A stretch of DNA of 64,000 bases from Macrothele yani (GCA_039090855.1 CM077010.1:48378905-48442904); one strand, 5' to 3'. Positions 10,201-22,260 are shown, numbered from the stretch's first letter. Numbers and translations: made by a program. The notes: generated by a model from the letters alone, not told the origin.

Positions 10201-13140
10201 AGAGCCCTGGGTGGGTGGGGAGCCCGTGGTCAAAGAGCCCACGCAAAATTTCCGTAAAATCTAGTTTTCAATTTAGAACCATCAAACTTGGTATACTTTT
10301 TCTTGGCACCCTAACTTTGTAAAATATTTTACGAAAATTTTGTAGGGGTGGGGGGCTTGACCCGGGTTCCGACCCCTTCCCAAAACCGTCTAGTCAAAGT
10401 TAGGGTGCCAAGAAAAAGTATACCAAATTTGATGGTTCTAAATTGAAAACTAGATTTACGGAAATTTTGCGTGGGGCCCTTTGACCCGGGCTCCCCCTTC
10501 CAAAAACCATCTACGATCTAAGTTAGGGTACCATGAGATAGTATACCAAGTTTGATGGTTTTAAATTGACATACATTCAATTCTCTATATATAGAGATTT
10601 GTTTTTTTTTCCCCAAGACCGTTTCTTAGCCATGTTATCGCTCAGGGTAGGGTAAGGTGGACGGATCCAGCACTCTCATTCGAGTAAGAGAAACGTACTT
10701 TGCGCCTTAGATTTTTCCAAAATGGCGCCTTTAGAACACGGAGAAATCGTAGGTTTTCAAACCAAATTCAAACGCGTCTAACTCGGAAACGGGCGTTTTT
10801 AGGTCTGTGAAAATTTACACAGATATTCTCCTGTTGATAATAAAACAGGGATTTAATTTTCAGAATTTTAAAAAAGGGCTTTTTTGAGAAAATCGTTGGC
10901 AAAGTTGGAGATTTTTCAAAATCGGCTGTTTTTAACGCTGCGGAAACTAGCAGTTTCACAGACACATAAAAAATTGCAAATAAAGTGCACATTTGTATGT
11001 CTTTAACAAAAAAACGAGTATAGAAAAAAAAACTCCATTTGAACCAGTTAAAAAAAATCTTAAAAATTTCAATTTTTTTTAAAAAATCGAAGTTTACGAT
11101 TTTTTAAAATTTTAATCATACGATGTGTAAAAAATATTAGCATCACATATTATTATACGTTATACACACAATGTAATAAAAAATACCAGAACAAAATATC
11201 TTTAATTCTGCTGCAATGACTCGCTGAAGTTAGGAAAAATAACCGTTTTTTAGAGAGATTGTTTGACGGTGGAAGATTTGAAACCCTCTGTCTCGAAGGG
11301 AAAATTTTTCTTGCCGAAAGAAAAGATATGGGTCTCCTTATTTTAATCAAGGAACACCCCCTTAATTTTTTTAGAGAAATCTGAGACCGTGATGGTACGA
11401 CCCTGCCAGAGTTGAAATGGAATCCCTCTCTTGTTACCAGCCAACTAAGTTGAAACATTTTTGAAAGCTACCTAGCTTTGAGACACCTCACCAACATGTG
11501 AGGGGGTCAAAACTCCGCTGGTCTCCCATCGATCCAGGATTATCTTCTAAGGGAACAGAAGCCATGGACAGTGCATGGTTTATCGTGGCCCAGGTGGAGA
11601 TCACTACGAACACAATCCCCCCCCTTTAAAAAATTGAAATCTTTGAATATGTTTTAAATAGATAAAAATCTTTACACCATTATAAGCGCATATTTTGTAT
11701 ATGAATTTTACTTGTAAAATCAGCTGATTGAACAGGAAATATACTCAACTTACATTTTATGAATAAGCATGCGCGTATGTGTTAATTGTTATTTATTTAG
11801 TAGATTAGACAATTGCCATTACGTTTTGGAGAGGAGGTAAGCAGAGTTTCGGTAGCGACCAGCGCTAACAACCCAGCAGCGAGGTCAAGAGTATTGCACC
11901 TTCTCCCCCGGTTCGCAGAGGACAAAATTCTCCTGAGCGAATATTTTACTATTACGAAAAACTGAGGTTAACTTTAGCAACTATAACAAAACAGCAACTG
12001 CTCTTCTGACAGTAGCCTACAATTAGCAACTCCCAGAAAAACTCGAAGGGTGTTTAGCCATCGAAAATTAACTTACGGTACACGTGCCTGCACTCTTTTT
12101 CTTAAAATTATTTCACAACAGTTTTCTACTCTTTCATAGTCTTTTCTTATGCGATGTTTAAGTATATAACGTAAACAAACAAACAACTGCTGCTGTCTTT
12201 CGTAACTCAACTTTGTTAGTGAAGCAGCAAGAATTTTCTTTATGTATTGGTTAACCCCCTTGACAGTTTTATAGGCGTGTCATCACTCGGGGAAGGGTGA
12301 GGTGGATGTATCCAACCTGTGCCAGCTGACCCAATGCTCTCATTCCATCATTCGGGCAAAGAATATCTAACGCTTTGATTCGGGTAAGAGATAACGTACG
12401 TACTTTGCGCCTGAGATTTTTCCAAAATGGCGCCATTAGAACACGGGAAATCGTAGGCTTTCAAACCGAATTCAAACGCGTCTAACTCGGAAACGGGCGT
12501 TTTTAGGTCCGTGAAAATTTACACAGATATTCTCCTGTTGATCATCAAACAGGGATTTAATTTTCAGAATTTTAAAAAATGGCCTTTTTGAGAAAATCGT
12601 TGGCAAAGTTAGAGATTTTTCAAAATCGGCTTTTTTTAACGCTGCCGAAACGCGGAAACTAGCAGTTTCACAGACACACAAAAAATTACAAATAAAGTGC
12701 ACATTTGTATGTCTTCAACGAAAAAAAAACGAATGAGAAAAAACTCCATCCAAACCTGTTAAAAAAAAACTTAAAACATTGAATTTTTTAAAAATCACAA
12801 AGTTTGCGATTTTTTTAAATTTTAATCATACGATGTGTAGCAAATATTAGCACCATATATTATTATATGTTATATATACAATGTAAAAAAAAATACAAGA
12901 ACACGGTATCATTTTTAACTCTGTTGCAATGACTCGCTGAAGTTAGGAAAAATAACCGTTTTCTAAAGAAACTTGTTTGACGGTGCAAGATTTGAAACCC
13001 TCTATCTCGAAGGGAAAATTTTTCTTGCCGAAAGAAAAAATATGGGTCTCCTTATTTTAGTCAAGGAACACCCCTTAATTTTTTTAGAGAAATCTGAGAC
13101 CATGATGGTACGACCCTGCCTGAGTTGAAATGGAACCCAT
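7277..13140. mobile_element. 5.86-kb foldback (palindromic) element
   Basis: The two halves are inverted copies of each other: 7277 to about 10317, and about 10397 to 13140. The ends are ATGGGTTCCATTTCAACTC and its exact complement. Flanks are GATGTG (7271-7276) and GATGTC (13141-13146). The interrupted transposase frame predicts that the empty site read GATGTC, so this is a 5-6 bp target duplication. Each arm contains two direct copies of a 0.75-kb unit (left arm about 7277-8040 and 9011-9780) separated by about 0.95 kb, then a centre of about 125-bp repeats (from about 9893). No ORF resembling a known transposase was found, so it is probably non-autonomous. Confidence 0.85.
9893..10560. repeat. 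Central repeat block and loop of the foldback element
   Basis: Units of about 125 bp, each starting TTTTCAATTTA and containing ACCATCAAACTTGGTATACT and GGAAGGGGTCGGAGCCC, recur near 9893, 10018 and 10267 (with a shortened unit between), then reappear inverted to the right of the centre. The perfect palindrome GTAAAATATTTTAC at 10319-10332 lies in the non-duplicated loop (about 10318-10396). Small AT palindromes (ATCTATATATATAGAT near 9846 and a partner near 10585) bracket the block. Confidence 0.75.
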
Positions 13141-13308
13141 GATGTCAATCCACCTAGGATGACAGCAAGAGGTGTTTTTTAATTTTCTGCAGTTTTTTCA
13201 CTTCTGCACAACGGTGTGCAACAAACGTATCCCACACCAAAAGGGAAGGTTTCCTCAAAAGTGCGCCTGGCCTTTTGTTCCACACATTCTTTAACCAGTG
13301 AATTGTTC

Positions 13309-13715
13309 CGGATTTGTTTATCCGTCCTTTTTCATGGGCACGAACGAGCACACCAGACGGAAAGACGACGCTTTTCGGCAGAGTTTTGCGTTTGAAAATA
13401 ATTACCGGAGGTAGCTTCCTGCCGTCAACCAAACAGGAAAGAACAACCTTGAGACTGGTTTTTTCGTGGCCAGTCGTTTTAATCAAGATATTTTTTTCGC
13501 CCTTTTGGTTCACCGGATTTGTTTATCCGTCCTTTTTCGTGGGCACGAACGAGCACACCAGACGAAAAGACGACGCATTTCGGCAGAGTTTTGCGTTTGA
13601 AAATAATTACCGGAGATAGCTTCCTGCCGTCAACCAAATAGGAAAGAACAAACTTGAAACTGGTTTTTTCGTGGCCAGTCGTTTTAATGAAGATATTTTT
13701 TTAGCCCTTTTGGTT
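13309..13715. repeat. 205-bp tandem duplication inside the pogo-like transposase
   Basis: Two adjacent copies begin at GGATTTGTTTATCCGTCC (about 13310 and 13515) and run through the same coding segment (GRINKSGTIHW through to NILIKTTGHEKT on the minus strand). The copies differ by scattered substitutions. 205 is not a multiple of 3, so the duplication itself shifts the frame. Confidence 0.85.
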
Positions 13716-14956
13716 CACCGTCTTATTTCCAGGAAGGTCGGAACTCATGGCGGTTTCATCCATGTTCCCTATTTGGGAAAGTTCAAAAGCAGTCTCTTTT
13801 CTCTTTTGAATTACATACTTTTGAAAGTCCATTATCTTTGCTTCGAGGTCACGAGGTCACTTTTGTGCAATTTTGGTGCGCTGGCGTAGACGCAACCCAT
13901 AGCGGTTCATGAACCTTGTGCACCAACCTGGTGAGGCACAAAAAATTTGCGGCTGCAAACTTTTCATCTTTTGCGAAGCTTCATTGCTCGCAAACGTATA
14001 CCAGTTTGCGTTACAATGTAACCATTTTGTCGGCAGCCCACAATCCAATCATTCAAGACACTTTCCAGCTCTGGAAAAGATGACGTTCCACGGCGCAGCG
14101 CCTTTGCGATTTTCCCCAAGTCCGGTTTTTTTTTTTTTTTTTTACGCCAATCTCGAATCAGTTTTTCGTTAATGCCAAATTGACGTGAAGCAGCACAGTT
14201 GTTAGTATTTTCTGCAAAAGAAACCACTTTCAACTTAAATCCTGTGTTATAGGACATCCGCTTCTTTACACAATCCGTGTCAGCCATAATAGGAGAAGCG
14301 AGACAAAAACATGTGTGATTAAGAACAAGCAACACCTAACAATGGCTGTCACATGGCTGCGAAGTTGTAGGTCAGCGCAATAAGCTGGTAGTTGGGAGGG
14401 CGGAGCTTTCGATGTGTGGCTGCGACTGCGCTGTGGATACGCAAAGCCCGGAGACTTTTCAAAGCGTGGAGAAATACGGAGGGTTGCGATTTCGTAATTA
14501 CTACCGCATCAGTGTTTTTTCTTTCTTTCTTTCTTTCTTTTTTTTTTTTTTTTCTCTGAGTCGCAATTTCGTAATTAATACTGCATCGGCATTTTTTTCT
14601 CTTTTGGGATGGATTGCCTTTTGCCTCACAGGAAGAACTTTTGGGCTTAAGATTTTTTAGGCTCCGCGTATAAGTCGACCCTCTTACTTTGGAGCTCCTT
14701 TTTTGTCCCAAATTTCTCGACTTATACGCGAGTATATACAGTAACTCTCTTTGAACTCATGACGTCATCAGCTTCGCTCTCTCTCTCCCCTCTTGAAACA
14801 GGATATTCGACTACCATCCAAGATCGATTGTCATTGGTCAACGACTCCAGGACAGCACGTGCAAATTTTGTCAGTGACGTGTGCGTTTGTTGTATTCAGT
14901 TCATCAAATCGCATTTTCTCGAGTATGCGTAGTTCTACGTTATCATTGAAAGTAAA

Positions 14957-16216
14957 ATGACAAAACGCAGAAGTTATACTTCTAGTTTTAAGCTAATGGT
15001 ATGTGAAAGGGCAGAAAAAATAGGTAATAGGTCTGCAGCCAGAGAGTATGACATTGATGAGCATTGCATTTGCAGGTGGAGATAAAAAAAAAGAGACTTT
15101 AAAGAAAAGGCCAAGACTGAAAAGGTTGTAAAGGAGAGGAGCTGTAGCTTGGCCAGTGTTAGAGATGAATTTAGAAAAGTGGATAAAGGAACAGAGAGAC
15201 AAAGGTCTGCCAGCCTCTACAGTTCGAATTCGTCTGCAAGCAAAATTAATTGCTGAGCAGTTGGGTTTCAGTAACTTCAACGGTGACCCTAACTGGTTCT
15301 ACAGATTTATGAAGAGAAAGAAGTTTTCCATTTGAATGAAGACTACTACCATAGAGCAGACACTACCGACGAACTGGAAACAGAAACAAGCTTCTTTTCT
15401 GGATTATGTGCACAAAGTTATTAAAGAGCAGAAATTTATGGAAGGTAGTATCATTAACATGGAAAGTACCCCTAACCTTTGATTGCCCCCAAATAGAACT
15501 GTAGATAATAAAGGATATAAAACAATTACAGTGGTAACCACGGGAAATGAGAAGACATGTTTTATGTGCGTGTCAGTCTGCACAGCCAGTGGATATAAAT
15601 TGAAACCCCATTTGATATTTAAGAGAAAAACTATTCCTAAAGGAAATTATCCAACAGGTGTGCTAATCCATGCAAATAATAAGGGGTGGATGCGTGAAAA
15701 GATATTGCTGGACTGGCTGAACAAAGTGTGGCGCAAGAGGAAAGGCGCATTTTCCCAGCCACGTGGAATGTTGATTGTTGATTCCATGCGTGCCCATTTG
15801 ATGGAATTGTTGAAATTGGAGTGTAAAAAGTCTCGGCTACACTGGCAGTGATTCCTGAAGGGCTGACTAAGATTTTGCAGCCTTTTGACTTGTTCACAAA
15901 CAAAGCTTTTAAAAGTGAAATGAGAAAGCGTTGGGAGGAATGGATGCGTGAAGGAATACGTTCATTCACGAATAGAGGCAGAATGAGAAAAGCTACCTAC
16001 AAGGAAGTCGCAAAATGGGTATCTGAATCCTGAAAAACCATCAAAAGTTCGAAGATTATTTCAGGCTTCACTGAAGCAAACATTATTTCTAAAAACTGCA
16101 GTGAAACGCCAGAAGACAGCAGAAGTGATGCGGACGACCCCAAAGTTTTAGATGATGAGCTTTTAAAACTTTTTAATGCAGACAGTGAAGTTTTTGATTT
16201 TGATGGATTTGATTGA
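14957..16216 (+). pseudogene. Tigger-like transposase, broken
   Basis: It starts at MTKRRSYTSSFKLMVCERAE, a CENP-B/Brinker-like helix-turn-helix, and ends FDFDGFD with a stop at about 16216. The DDE core is visible: NMESTP (about 15455), where the family usually has NMDETP, so the first Asp reads Glu; LIVDSMRAHL (about 15770-15800, second Asp); and ILQPFDLFTNKAFK (about 15872-15913, third Asp). There are stops at about 15082 and 15479 and a frameshift near 15845. The tail is acidic, as in pogo/Tigger proteins. Inactive. Confidence 0.83.
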
Positions 16217-16599
16217 AAAACTATGTGTACTACATATTTTCGGAATGAATAATGTTGTGTATGTATTTTTTTTTTAAATTCTTGAGGTATAAATGTTTTA
16301 TAATTGGTTTAAGCGCCATGAATTCTTCGAGTAAATTTTTATAAAATAGGTAGTAGGGTAAGTGTTATCCTGAAGATTGAATCATGTTTAATTGATATTT
16401 TTATTTATTATTTGAAAGATCAATTACTATATTTTTATCTATGTAATGTTTTCAAGATTCCTCCATGGTACTACCCCACCTTACTGCGAAGGTGTGGCAT
16501 ATACTGAAGTGCAGCGTTTCTGGTGATTTTTTTATTCCACCCTTTTTGTATCACTGCAGCATATACACCAGTGTGGCTTATTTACCTGAAATTACAGTA

Positions 16600-17458
16600 A
16601 ATATTTTTGTCCCTTTTTTTCAGTACGTTTTTGCAAGTTAAAATTATTTAATGTGGCATCAGGCTTTTTTTTTTCTTTTTTTTTTTTTTTTTTGCATGAA
16701 GTCATGTCTCTGGAATTTAGATGATTCAAGTGAATTTCAATAAGTGAAAAATGCTTAGCTGAAATGATGAAAATTTCAGGTGTTACAGGTTATTAACACT
16801 GTTTGCACCTTGCACTTTATTGTAGAATTCTAAAATCAAAAGCTTCAGAGGAATGACAAAGATTAAATTTAACATGCATCACCTGTATCAGAAGATAAGA
16901 TATATGAAAAGAAATCCTTTGAAAGCGATTTGTCAAAACCACTGGCAATGTATTTATCTGTTGTGTAATGGATGGTATGTAGGTCGTTCTTTAGGAAGAG
17001 GTGAGTCAACTGTAAAATGGATGTAAACCAAGAGTTCATCAATGCCAGGAGAAATAAAATGTGTTTAGATTTAAAAATTAAAAGTTTCATTTTATTTGAG
17101 ATACAAAAAACAAAAATTATGCAGATCTACATTTAGAATATGTGAAGTTATTGCATCAGATGCAAATTCTGATAAAGTAACTTTGTACAGTATATAAAAC
17201 CTTGAGAGAGAAAGAGATGTGGCAGACCAGGATACACAATGTCCTAAAATGAAAAAAAGCTGTCAGGTTAGCTCCAACTGATAATGTGTTCATTAGAAAA
17301 TTTTTATATAAGTGTGGTGCAATACTTAGTTTTCAGATATCTCTCATCTAACTCCTTTAAATGCATGGTGAAAACATTTTGAATTTAATTCATTATCATG
17401 TGATCTGGATGTACCAGTGTCTAAACAGTGTTATGTAATGATGGAAAAGTATGGAACC
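16600..17458. other. Intron sequence, nothing recognised
   Basis: AT-rich, with a T-rich run near 16663-16695. No exon, element terminus or repeat was recognised between the Tigger end and mariner-2. Confidence 0.5.
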
Positions 17459-17460
17459 TA

Positions 17461-18750
17461 TTGGGTTGTCGGGAAAGTCATGACATATTTTAGCCATGTT
17501 TTGCAAAGGTCACTTATTGATAGAAAGAACAAAGATCAATCAATAATATAATGCCCGTTTTGTTCCATAACCTTTTACCATCTGTCAGTGAGCTGCAGAA
17601 TGCCCCGTTCATAGAAGGACCTGTCTTTCATAGCGAAAAACTGTACAAGGTGTTGATTTACAGCCTCATCTGAATTGAACATTATACCACGCAAGAACTG
17701 TTGAAAAGAGCGAAACAAGTGGAAGTCTGACGGCGCAAGATCAGGCGAGTATGCTGGATGTGGCAACACATCCCACCCAAGCTCCAATAATTTTTGGCGG
17801 GTGATCAAACTTGTGTGTGGTCTCGCGTTGTCATGATGGAACACAACTCCTTTACGATGAACGAGCTCTGGACGTTTCTGGGTGATGGATTCGTTCAAAC
17901 TGTCCAATTACCGACCATACACATTGGAATCGATTGTTTGGTTTCATGGTAGCAGCTCAAAAAACACGACACTTTTAAAATCCCATCACACTGAGACCAG
18001 AACCTTCCACTGATGAATGTCTGCTTTGGATGTCATTTGAGGCGAAGCAGCACGTCGGGACCAAGACCGTTTGCGCAACACATTGTTGTACACAATCCAC
18101 TTTTTGTCACCAGTTATCAGTCGCTTCGAAAAAGGATTGTTTTCCTCACGTTTAATGAGCATATCGCAGATGTTTATACGCGCCGTCAATTGAGCTTCTT
18201 TGAGTTCATGAGGAACCCACACATCGAGCTTGCTTACGTATCCCAGCTTCTTCAGGTGGCCATGAACGCTTTAATTATGGATGTGCAATGTGTCTGCAAT
18301 CTCTCGTGTTGTGTAACGTGGGTTTGACTCAATCAATGCCTTGATTTGGTCGTCATCAACCTCGGTTGGCCTCCCGGACCAAGGAGCATCGTTGAGGTCA
18401 AAATCACCAGCACGGAATTTTGCGAACTACCGCTGGCGCTGACGTTCTTGTAGAGTATTCTCACCGTACACTTTACGCAACTTTTCACAAGCTTGACACG
18501 CGTTCTTCCCTTTACGGAAGTAAAACAGTTAAATATGGCAAAAATGCACAGTTTGGTCTTCCATTTTCAACTTGATGTCAAATCTCTGCAAATCAACCAA
18601 AATCGCTCACTATTTCTTTTAGACTGCAGCTAGAACTGGCACCTGTCGAATGCCACAGTGATAACAGAGCTGCGCATGCCTCTAGTACTTCCAAAACCGC
18701 CCAACAGCCATCGGGTGCCAAAATACGTCATGACTTTTTTGACAACCCAA
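17461..18750 (-). mobile_element. mariner-2, 1.29 kb, TA target duplication
   Basis: Left end TTGGGTTGTCGGGAAAGTCA; right end TGACTTTTTTGACAACCCAA. TA at 17459-17460 and 18751-18752. Same family, orientation and length as mariner-1, with better-preserved ends. Confidence 0.94.
17575..18600 (-). pseudogene. mariner transposase (DD34D), broken
   Basis: The linker WVPHELKEAQ (about 18220-18190) is followed by TGDKKWIVYNN (first catalytic Asp, about 18110), HHDNARPHTS (second, about 17830) and YSPDLAPSDFHLF (third, about 17740). Stops or frameshifts near 17910-17985, 18280 and 18430 separate the pieces. Motifs are closer to the family consensus than in mariner-1, but the gene is not intact. Confidence 0.86.
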
Positions 18751-18752
18751 TA

Positions 18753-20190
18753 GATGTCCATGATAGATATAATGCTATTGGCTGCTCTCAGGAATGAAGC
18801 ATTGTCAAGTTTCTGCAGTCAGCCCATGTTTATGTCATTACACAACAGTAGTCTGCCCTCTTGGTTATCTTCTTTACCAGCAATAAACCAGCTGTGGAGA
18901 CAACAAACATCAACTTCTAATAAATATCAGTCTGCAAACTAGTTATCAAAGAAATTATAGCTGGTGCTCAAAGTCTATGTGAACTACTTGCTTAAATCTT
19001 AGAGGCAATTTCTTTTATGTTATTCACCCTTTTGCTGTCTCCTGGTAAAGCTTTATTTGAGTGATGGCTTCTCTTTTTGATGTAGAAATTGGCAAGTGAT
19101 GCTAGTACTTCTTTCTGGGTTCATAGTTGGGTCTGTTTAGGTATTAACTGACATGGTTGTATTATCAGAGATTCAATGTAAAAGAAGCTTTCACTTGTCC
19201 ATGATTTTGAGAGACACTGAGTTAAAAGGCATTTGCATATGTTACTTTGTTTAAGTGCAAAAATATTAGGACTTCAGACACGATTTTGTGTGTGTGTTTT
19301 TCCATGTTCTTGTGCTAGGTTAGCATGTACTTGAGGTCTTGTTTTAAAAAGTAATTTTTCAACTAAATTCTTACTTTACAAGCATTTTCACTCATATGGT
19401 TATTTGAGTACTTTTTTTGCACACACTATTTCAGATAAAAAAAAAAAGTCTGAGTGCTGCATATTTGAGTGATATCCTGTGTATTCATGTTTTTTGTTCT
19501 TCACATAAATTTTGTTAATATTATGAACAGAGAAAACATGAACACAGAGAATATAGTTCAGCAGTATGTAGAATGAATATTATACTTAGTAGTTTTAATA
19601 CTTCATTTTTAAGTGGCATAATTTATTATTCATCTTGGAACTCACTAAAAATATTTCAGAATTTGACGTGTGCAAGCAGTTTCTCCTTTTGACATGTTGT
19701 TACACAACAGCATACAATACTTTACTGAATTACTGGAATTTGTGAGTTCAGTTTAAGGTTTCCATCATTTTTAATATGTTTGGAAAATAAATTGTCATAC
19801 ATACAGCCCATGTTACTCATGTACGAATTGTTTTATGTGCTCAGTCTAAAGTGAGATGGAAATGTTCTGATGCCATACCAAGTAATCAACTTCAACTATT
19901 GTTGTACAGGGTGCTTTTATATTTAATTTAATACCAGGAACATGCTTATTTTTGAGGGACATCATTCATCGAATACATATCATAATATTGAATATCCCCT
20001 TCTTCCTTTCAGTGAGTTGCTTGACCTTGAAGATAGATATATTCCAACAAGATAATGATACTTCTTGTAACAATTAAGTTCAACATCACAATGACTGCAG
20101 AAGAGAAATATTGATTTTATAAGGAAATTTCAATCTAAACTCCATGGCATGGGTGCAAGTTTTTCTGTCTGGGGACAGAATTCCATCTTT
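18753..20190. other. Intron sequence, nothing recognised
   Basis: AT-rich intron with no coding or terminal-repeat signal recognised. The short ORF at 18754-18942 has no family motif and overlaps the mariner target flank. Confidence 0.5.
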
Positions 20191-20620
20191 CAAAACTTTC
20201 TGAAAACAGAAGTTAGAGAGAGTGAAGATTTCTGCTGTAATCGTAATTTTTTTTTTTTCTCACAGTGTTCCATCAGCCCTGTATTGTTGTTAAATGTAAT
20301 TTTATCCCATTAATATTTGTATCTCAGCTTGAAAATGGAGGAAAGTTTTCTGAAAACTGAAGTTGTTTGAAGCAAAAATTTCTCCTATTGACATTTTCTC
20401 TCATGGCTTTTCCTCACCCCTGTATTGTTATTAAGTATCTTTATTGCATAAAAGCTTGTATTTAAGCTTCAAAATAAAGACAGTGATTTCCAAAAACAGA
20501 AATTTTACAGACCAAAAATGTTCCTGTAATCTTATTTTATTTTTGTTTTTTTATGCTAACTATGCTCTGTTTTGTTAAATATCATTTTATTCCATAATTG
20601 TTAAAATAATAGGTTTCTTA
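20170..20620 (+). repeat. Degenerate three-unit tandem repeat, period about 144 bp
   Basis: The phrases TTTTCTGAAAACTGAAG and CTGTATTGTTRTTAA recur in order three times (the latter near 20278, 20423 and 20566), giving spacings of about 145 and 143 bp. Units are strongly diverged. The array ends about 60 bp upstream of exon B. Confidence 0.6.
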
Positions 20621-20677
20621 TGAAACTTTGGTTTGAGAAAAAATGTAGATTGATGTTGTGGTGATTTCTTGAAATAG

Positions 20678-20908
20678 GCATGACTCCAGAACAAGTGGAA
20701 AGTCTGATGGATTTAGTGGAAAAGACATTGATGACTTCTTACTTGTACAGGTCAGTATTTCAGCAAATATCATCAGAATATGAGGAAAAGGACTTAGCTC
20801 TGCAGAACAGGATAAGGAACTTAAACTGGATCACTCCTCTGCACCTTTACACAGAGATGAATGAAAATCATCCTGAAGTGAGGGACCTTATCGACAAAGC
20901 CATTACAG
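20678..20908 (+). CDS. RABGEF1: Rabex-5 exon B: end of helical bundle and start of VPS9 domain
   Basis: The acceptor AG is at 20676-20677. The first two bases (GC) complete Gly with the final G of exon A. The peptide runs MTPEQVESLMDLVEKTLMTS through WITPLHLYTEMNENHPEVRD to KAIT. The donor GGTATG leaves one G, which joins AT in exon C to encode Asp. The segment carries the bundle-VPS9 junction, including the characteristic RIRNLNWITP stretch before the catalytic core. The open frame continues past the donor into the intron, but the phase match with exon C supports splicing at 20908/20909. Confidence 0.9.
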
Positions 20909-21211
20909 GTATGTTGTTAGTAATTTCCCTTAAGTTTTCTTTACATTGCTATAGTTTTTGCAGTGAAGGGATTTTAGAAACTATGTCTTTTACTTTTAAG
21001 TGTTTCCAAGCTTTCGTTCCATCAAAGGAATGACAGGAATCCACAGACCAAGGTGACACTGAAGAGATTCTTGAAAAATTATCCCTATATGACACTGGGA
21101 ATGAACTCGATGCTTCCAGTTATGTAAATAAAATCATTTCATGGGATGTTTTGATAGTAACTGCTATGTTCTTTAGTTTTGGAATGTGTGCAAACAACTT
21201 CAGGTGGTAAT

Positions 21212-21938
21212 TAGTGGTGGGAAGATTCGATCATTTATGCTGCCCACATCTTTCAGATCAGGGTCACTAAAGTGATCTGTTTAAAAGACCCGTTCATTGG
21301 AAACAGGAAGTAGTGTGTGGTCTCTTCCTGTTGGTGACAGTTGGTGTATGTTCATAAAGTTAGCAGTTGTCCATAAATTAAACGTCTTCGAGTGGTGTGT
21401 GATGATTTTTATAATTAATTGTTTCACTCTATGGCAGTACAAATACTGCCTTTCATATTTATTAATATACATTTCCAAGTTAAATATTACTGAATACAAG
21501 CTATATATTACAGAACAGCAAGTGCGGTCAGAGTTCTAAGCTGGTGTCCCCATCCTGTGAGTGAAACCATAATGAAAAAAAATCTAAATCAAATATTTTT
21601 TTTTTAAATATGATATATCTTCATTTCACTGCAAATTATTAGATAAAACTGAAGATAAAATGGTTATAAGATGGTTATAGTAACATGAAATCTTTTTCGA
21701 TCCAGTAACTGATCAATGGGCAATAAAATACCAGCTCCAACCCAGGAACGAAAGGAATGAGTAAGACCTTCAGATCCACGACTTGAGAACTGAAGCAAAT
21801 GGCCAGCGACTGGGTCAAGTGAGTGAGATCTTCTGAAACTACTGAACAGATTCCATCTAAGAACCTTGAACAGATTTTTTTGTTCATTCTGTCAACCAGG
21901 TCACTTGGAACGGATCAGTTGCAAACAACCCATCTCTA
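21212..21938. mobile_element. hAT-type non-autonomous element (727 bp)
   Basis: A perfect 8-bp direct repeat GTGGTAAT (21204-21211 and 21939-21946) flanks imperfect TIRs: TAGTGGTGGGAAG at the left, and TAGAGATGGGTTG read inward from the right, 9 of 13 matching. 8-bp duplications and TAGNG ends are hAT hallmarks. There is no transposase inside. Confidence 0.72.
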
Positions 21939-21946
21939 GTGGTAAT

Positions 21947-22260
21947 GTGTTGATTTAAATGTTTTTAGATTTGAGAATAGAATCATTCTCAAATTGGGCG
22001 ACATTTGAATAACACGTTACCATTTCACATTGTTGGCATACATTCTGTGGCTGAAAAATGTGAGCAACATGAGGTAGTAACATGTTGATTCAAGTGTTGC
22101 AAGATTTGAGAATAGACTCATTCAAAAATTCTGAAGTGTTGATCCAAATGTTACCAGACATAAGAATGAAACCATTCTGAAATGTGACCGGATATGAATC
22201 AACACGTTACCACTTCACATTGTTTGCATACATTTCCTAGCTGAAGGTAGCATTCGCTAC
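21947..22260. repeat. Imperfect tandem duplication, period about 191 bp
   Basis: ACGTTACCATTTCACATTGT followed by GGCATACATT near 22012 recurs as ACGTTACCACTTCACATTGT near 22203. GATTTGAGAATAGAMTCATTC also repeats (about 21967 and 22108). Function unknown; it directly abuts the hAT-type element. Confidence 0.6.

Larger units (their letters stand above)
6907..14287 (-). pseudogene. pogo-like transposase, split by the foldback element
   Basis: The start codon is at 14287 (MADTDCVKKRMSYN), followed by an HTH region (KVVSFAENTNNCAASRQFGI). The core reads NQKGEKNILIKTTGHEKTSL (about 13500), LLVWDTFVAHRC (second Asp, about 13230) and, in a shifted frame, ILGGLTS at about 13150. It resumes left of the insertion with ITSVLQSLDVCLNKPFKDN (third Asp, about 7260) and ends in an acidic DDEIFMSDDDSDSDD tail (about 7000). 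Interrupted, frameshifted and partly duplicated (13309-13715). Confidence 0.83.
6687..14741 (-). mobile_element. pogo-like DNA transposon nested in the Tigger, itself carrying a foldback insertion
   Basis: TIRs start CCGTATATACTCGCGTATAA (6687) and, read inward from the right end, CTGTATATACTCGCGTATAA (14741), with TA at 6685-6686 and 14742-14743. Its own length without the 5.86 kb insert is about 2.19 kb. Transposase pieces lie on the minus strand on both sides of the insert. The element interrupts the 5' part of the outer Tigger. Confidence 0.88.
6277..16597 (+). mobile_element. Tigger-like DNA transposon (outer shell of a three-level nest)
   Basis: Left TIR CCGTAATTTCTGGTAAATAA (6277) and right TIR, read inward, CTGTAATTTCAGGTAAATAA (ending 16597) are flanked by TA at 6275-6276 and 16598-16599. 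Without the pogo-like insert at 6687-14741 the element is about 2.27 kb, normal for an autonomous Tigger/pogo-type element. Its transposase remnant is on the + strand to the right of the insert. Confidence 0.87.

Noticed and set aside
20909..21126. Open frame continuing past exon B into the intron, with a further ORF-like stretch (LEKLSLYDTGNELDASS)
   Set aside because: The phase match and conserved sequence place the donor at 20908; the downstream reading has no match to Rabex-5 and no splice context.
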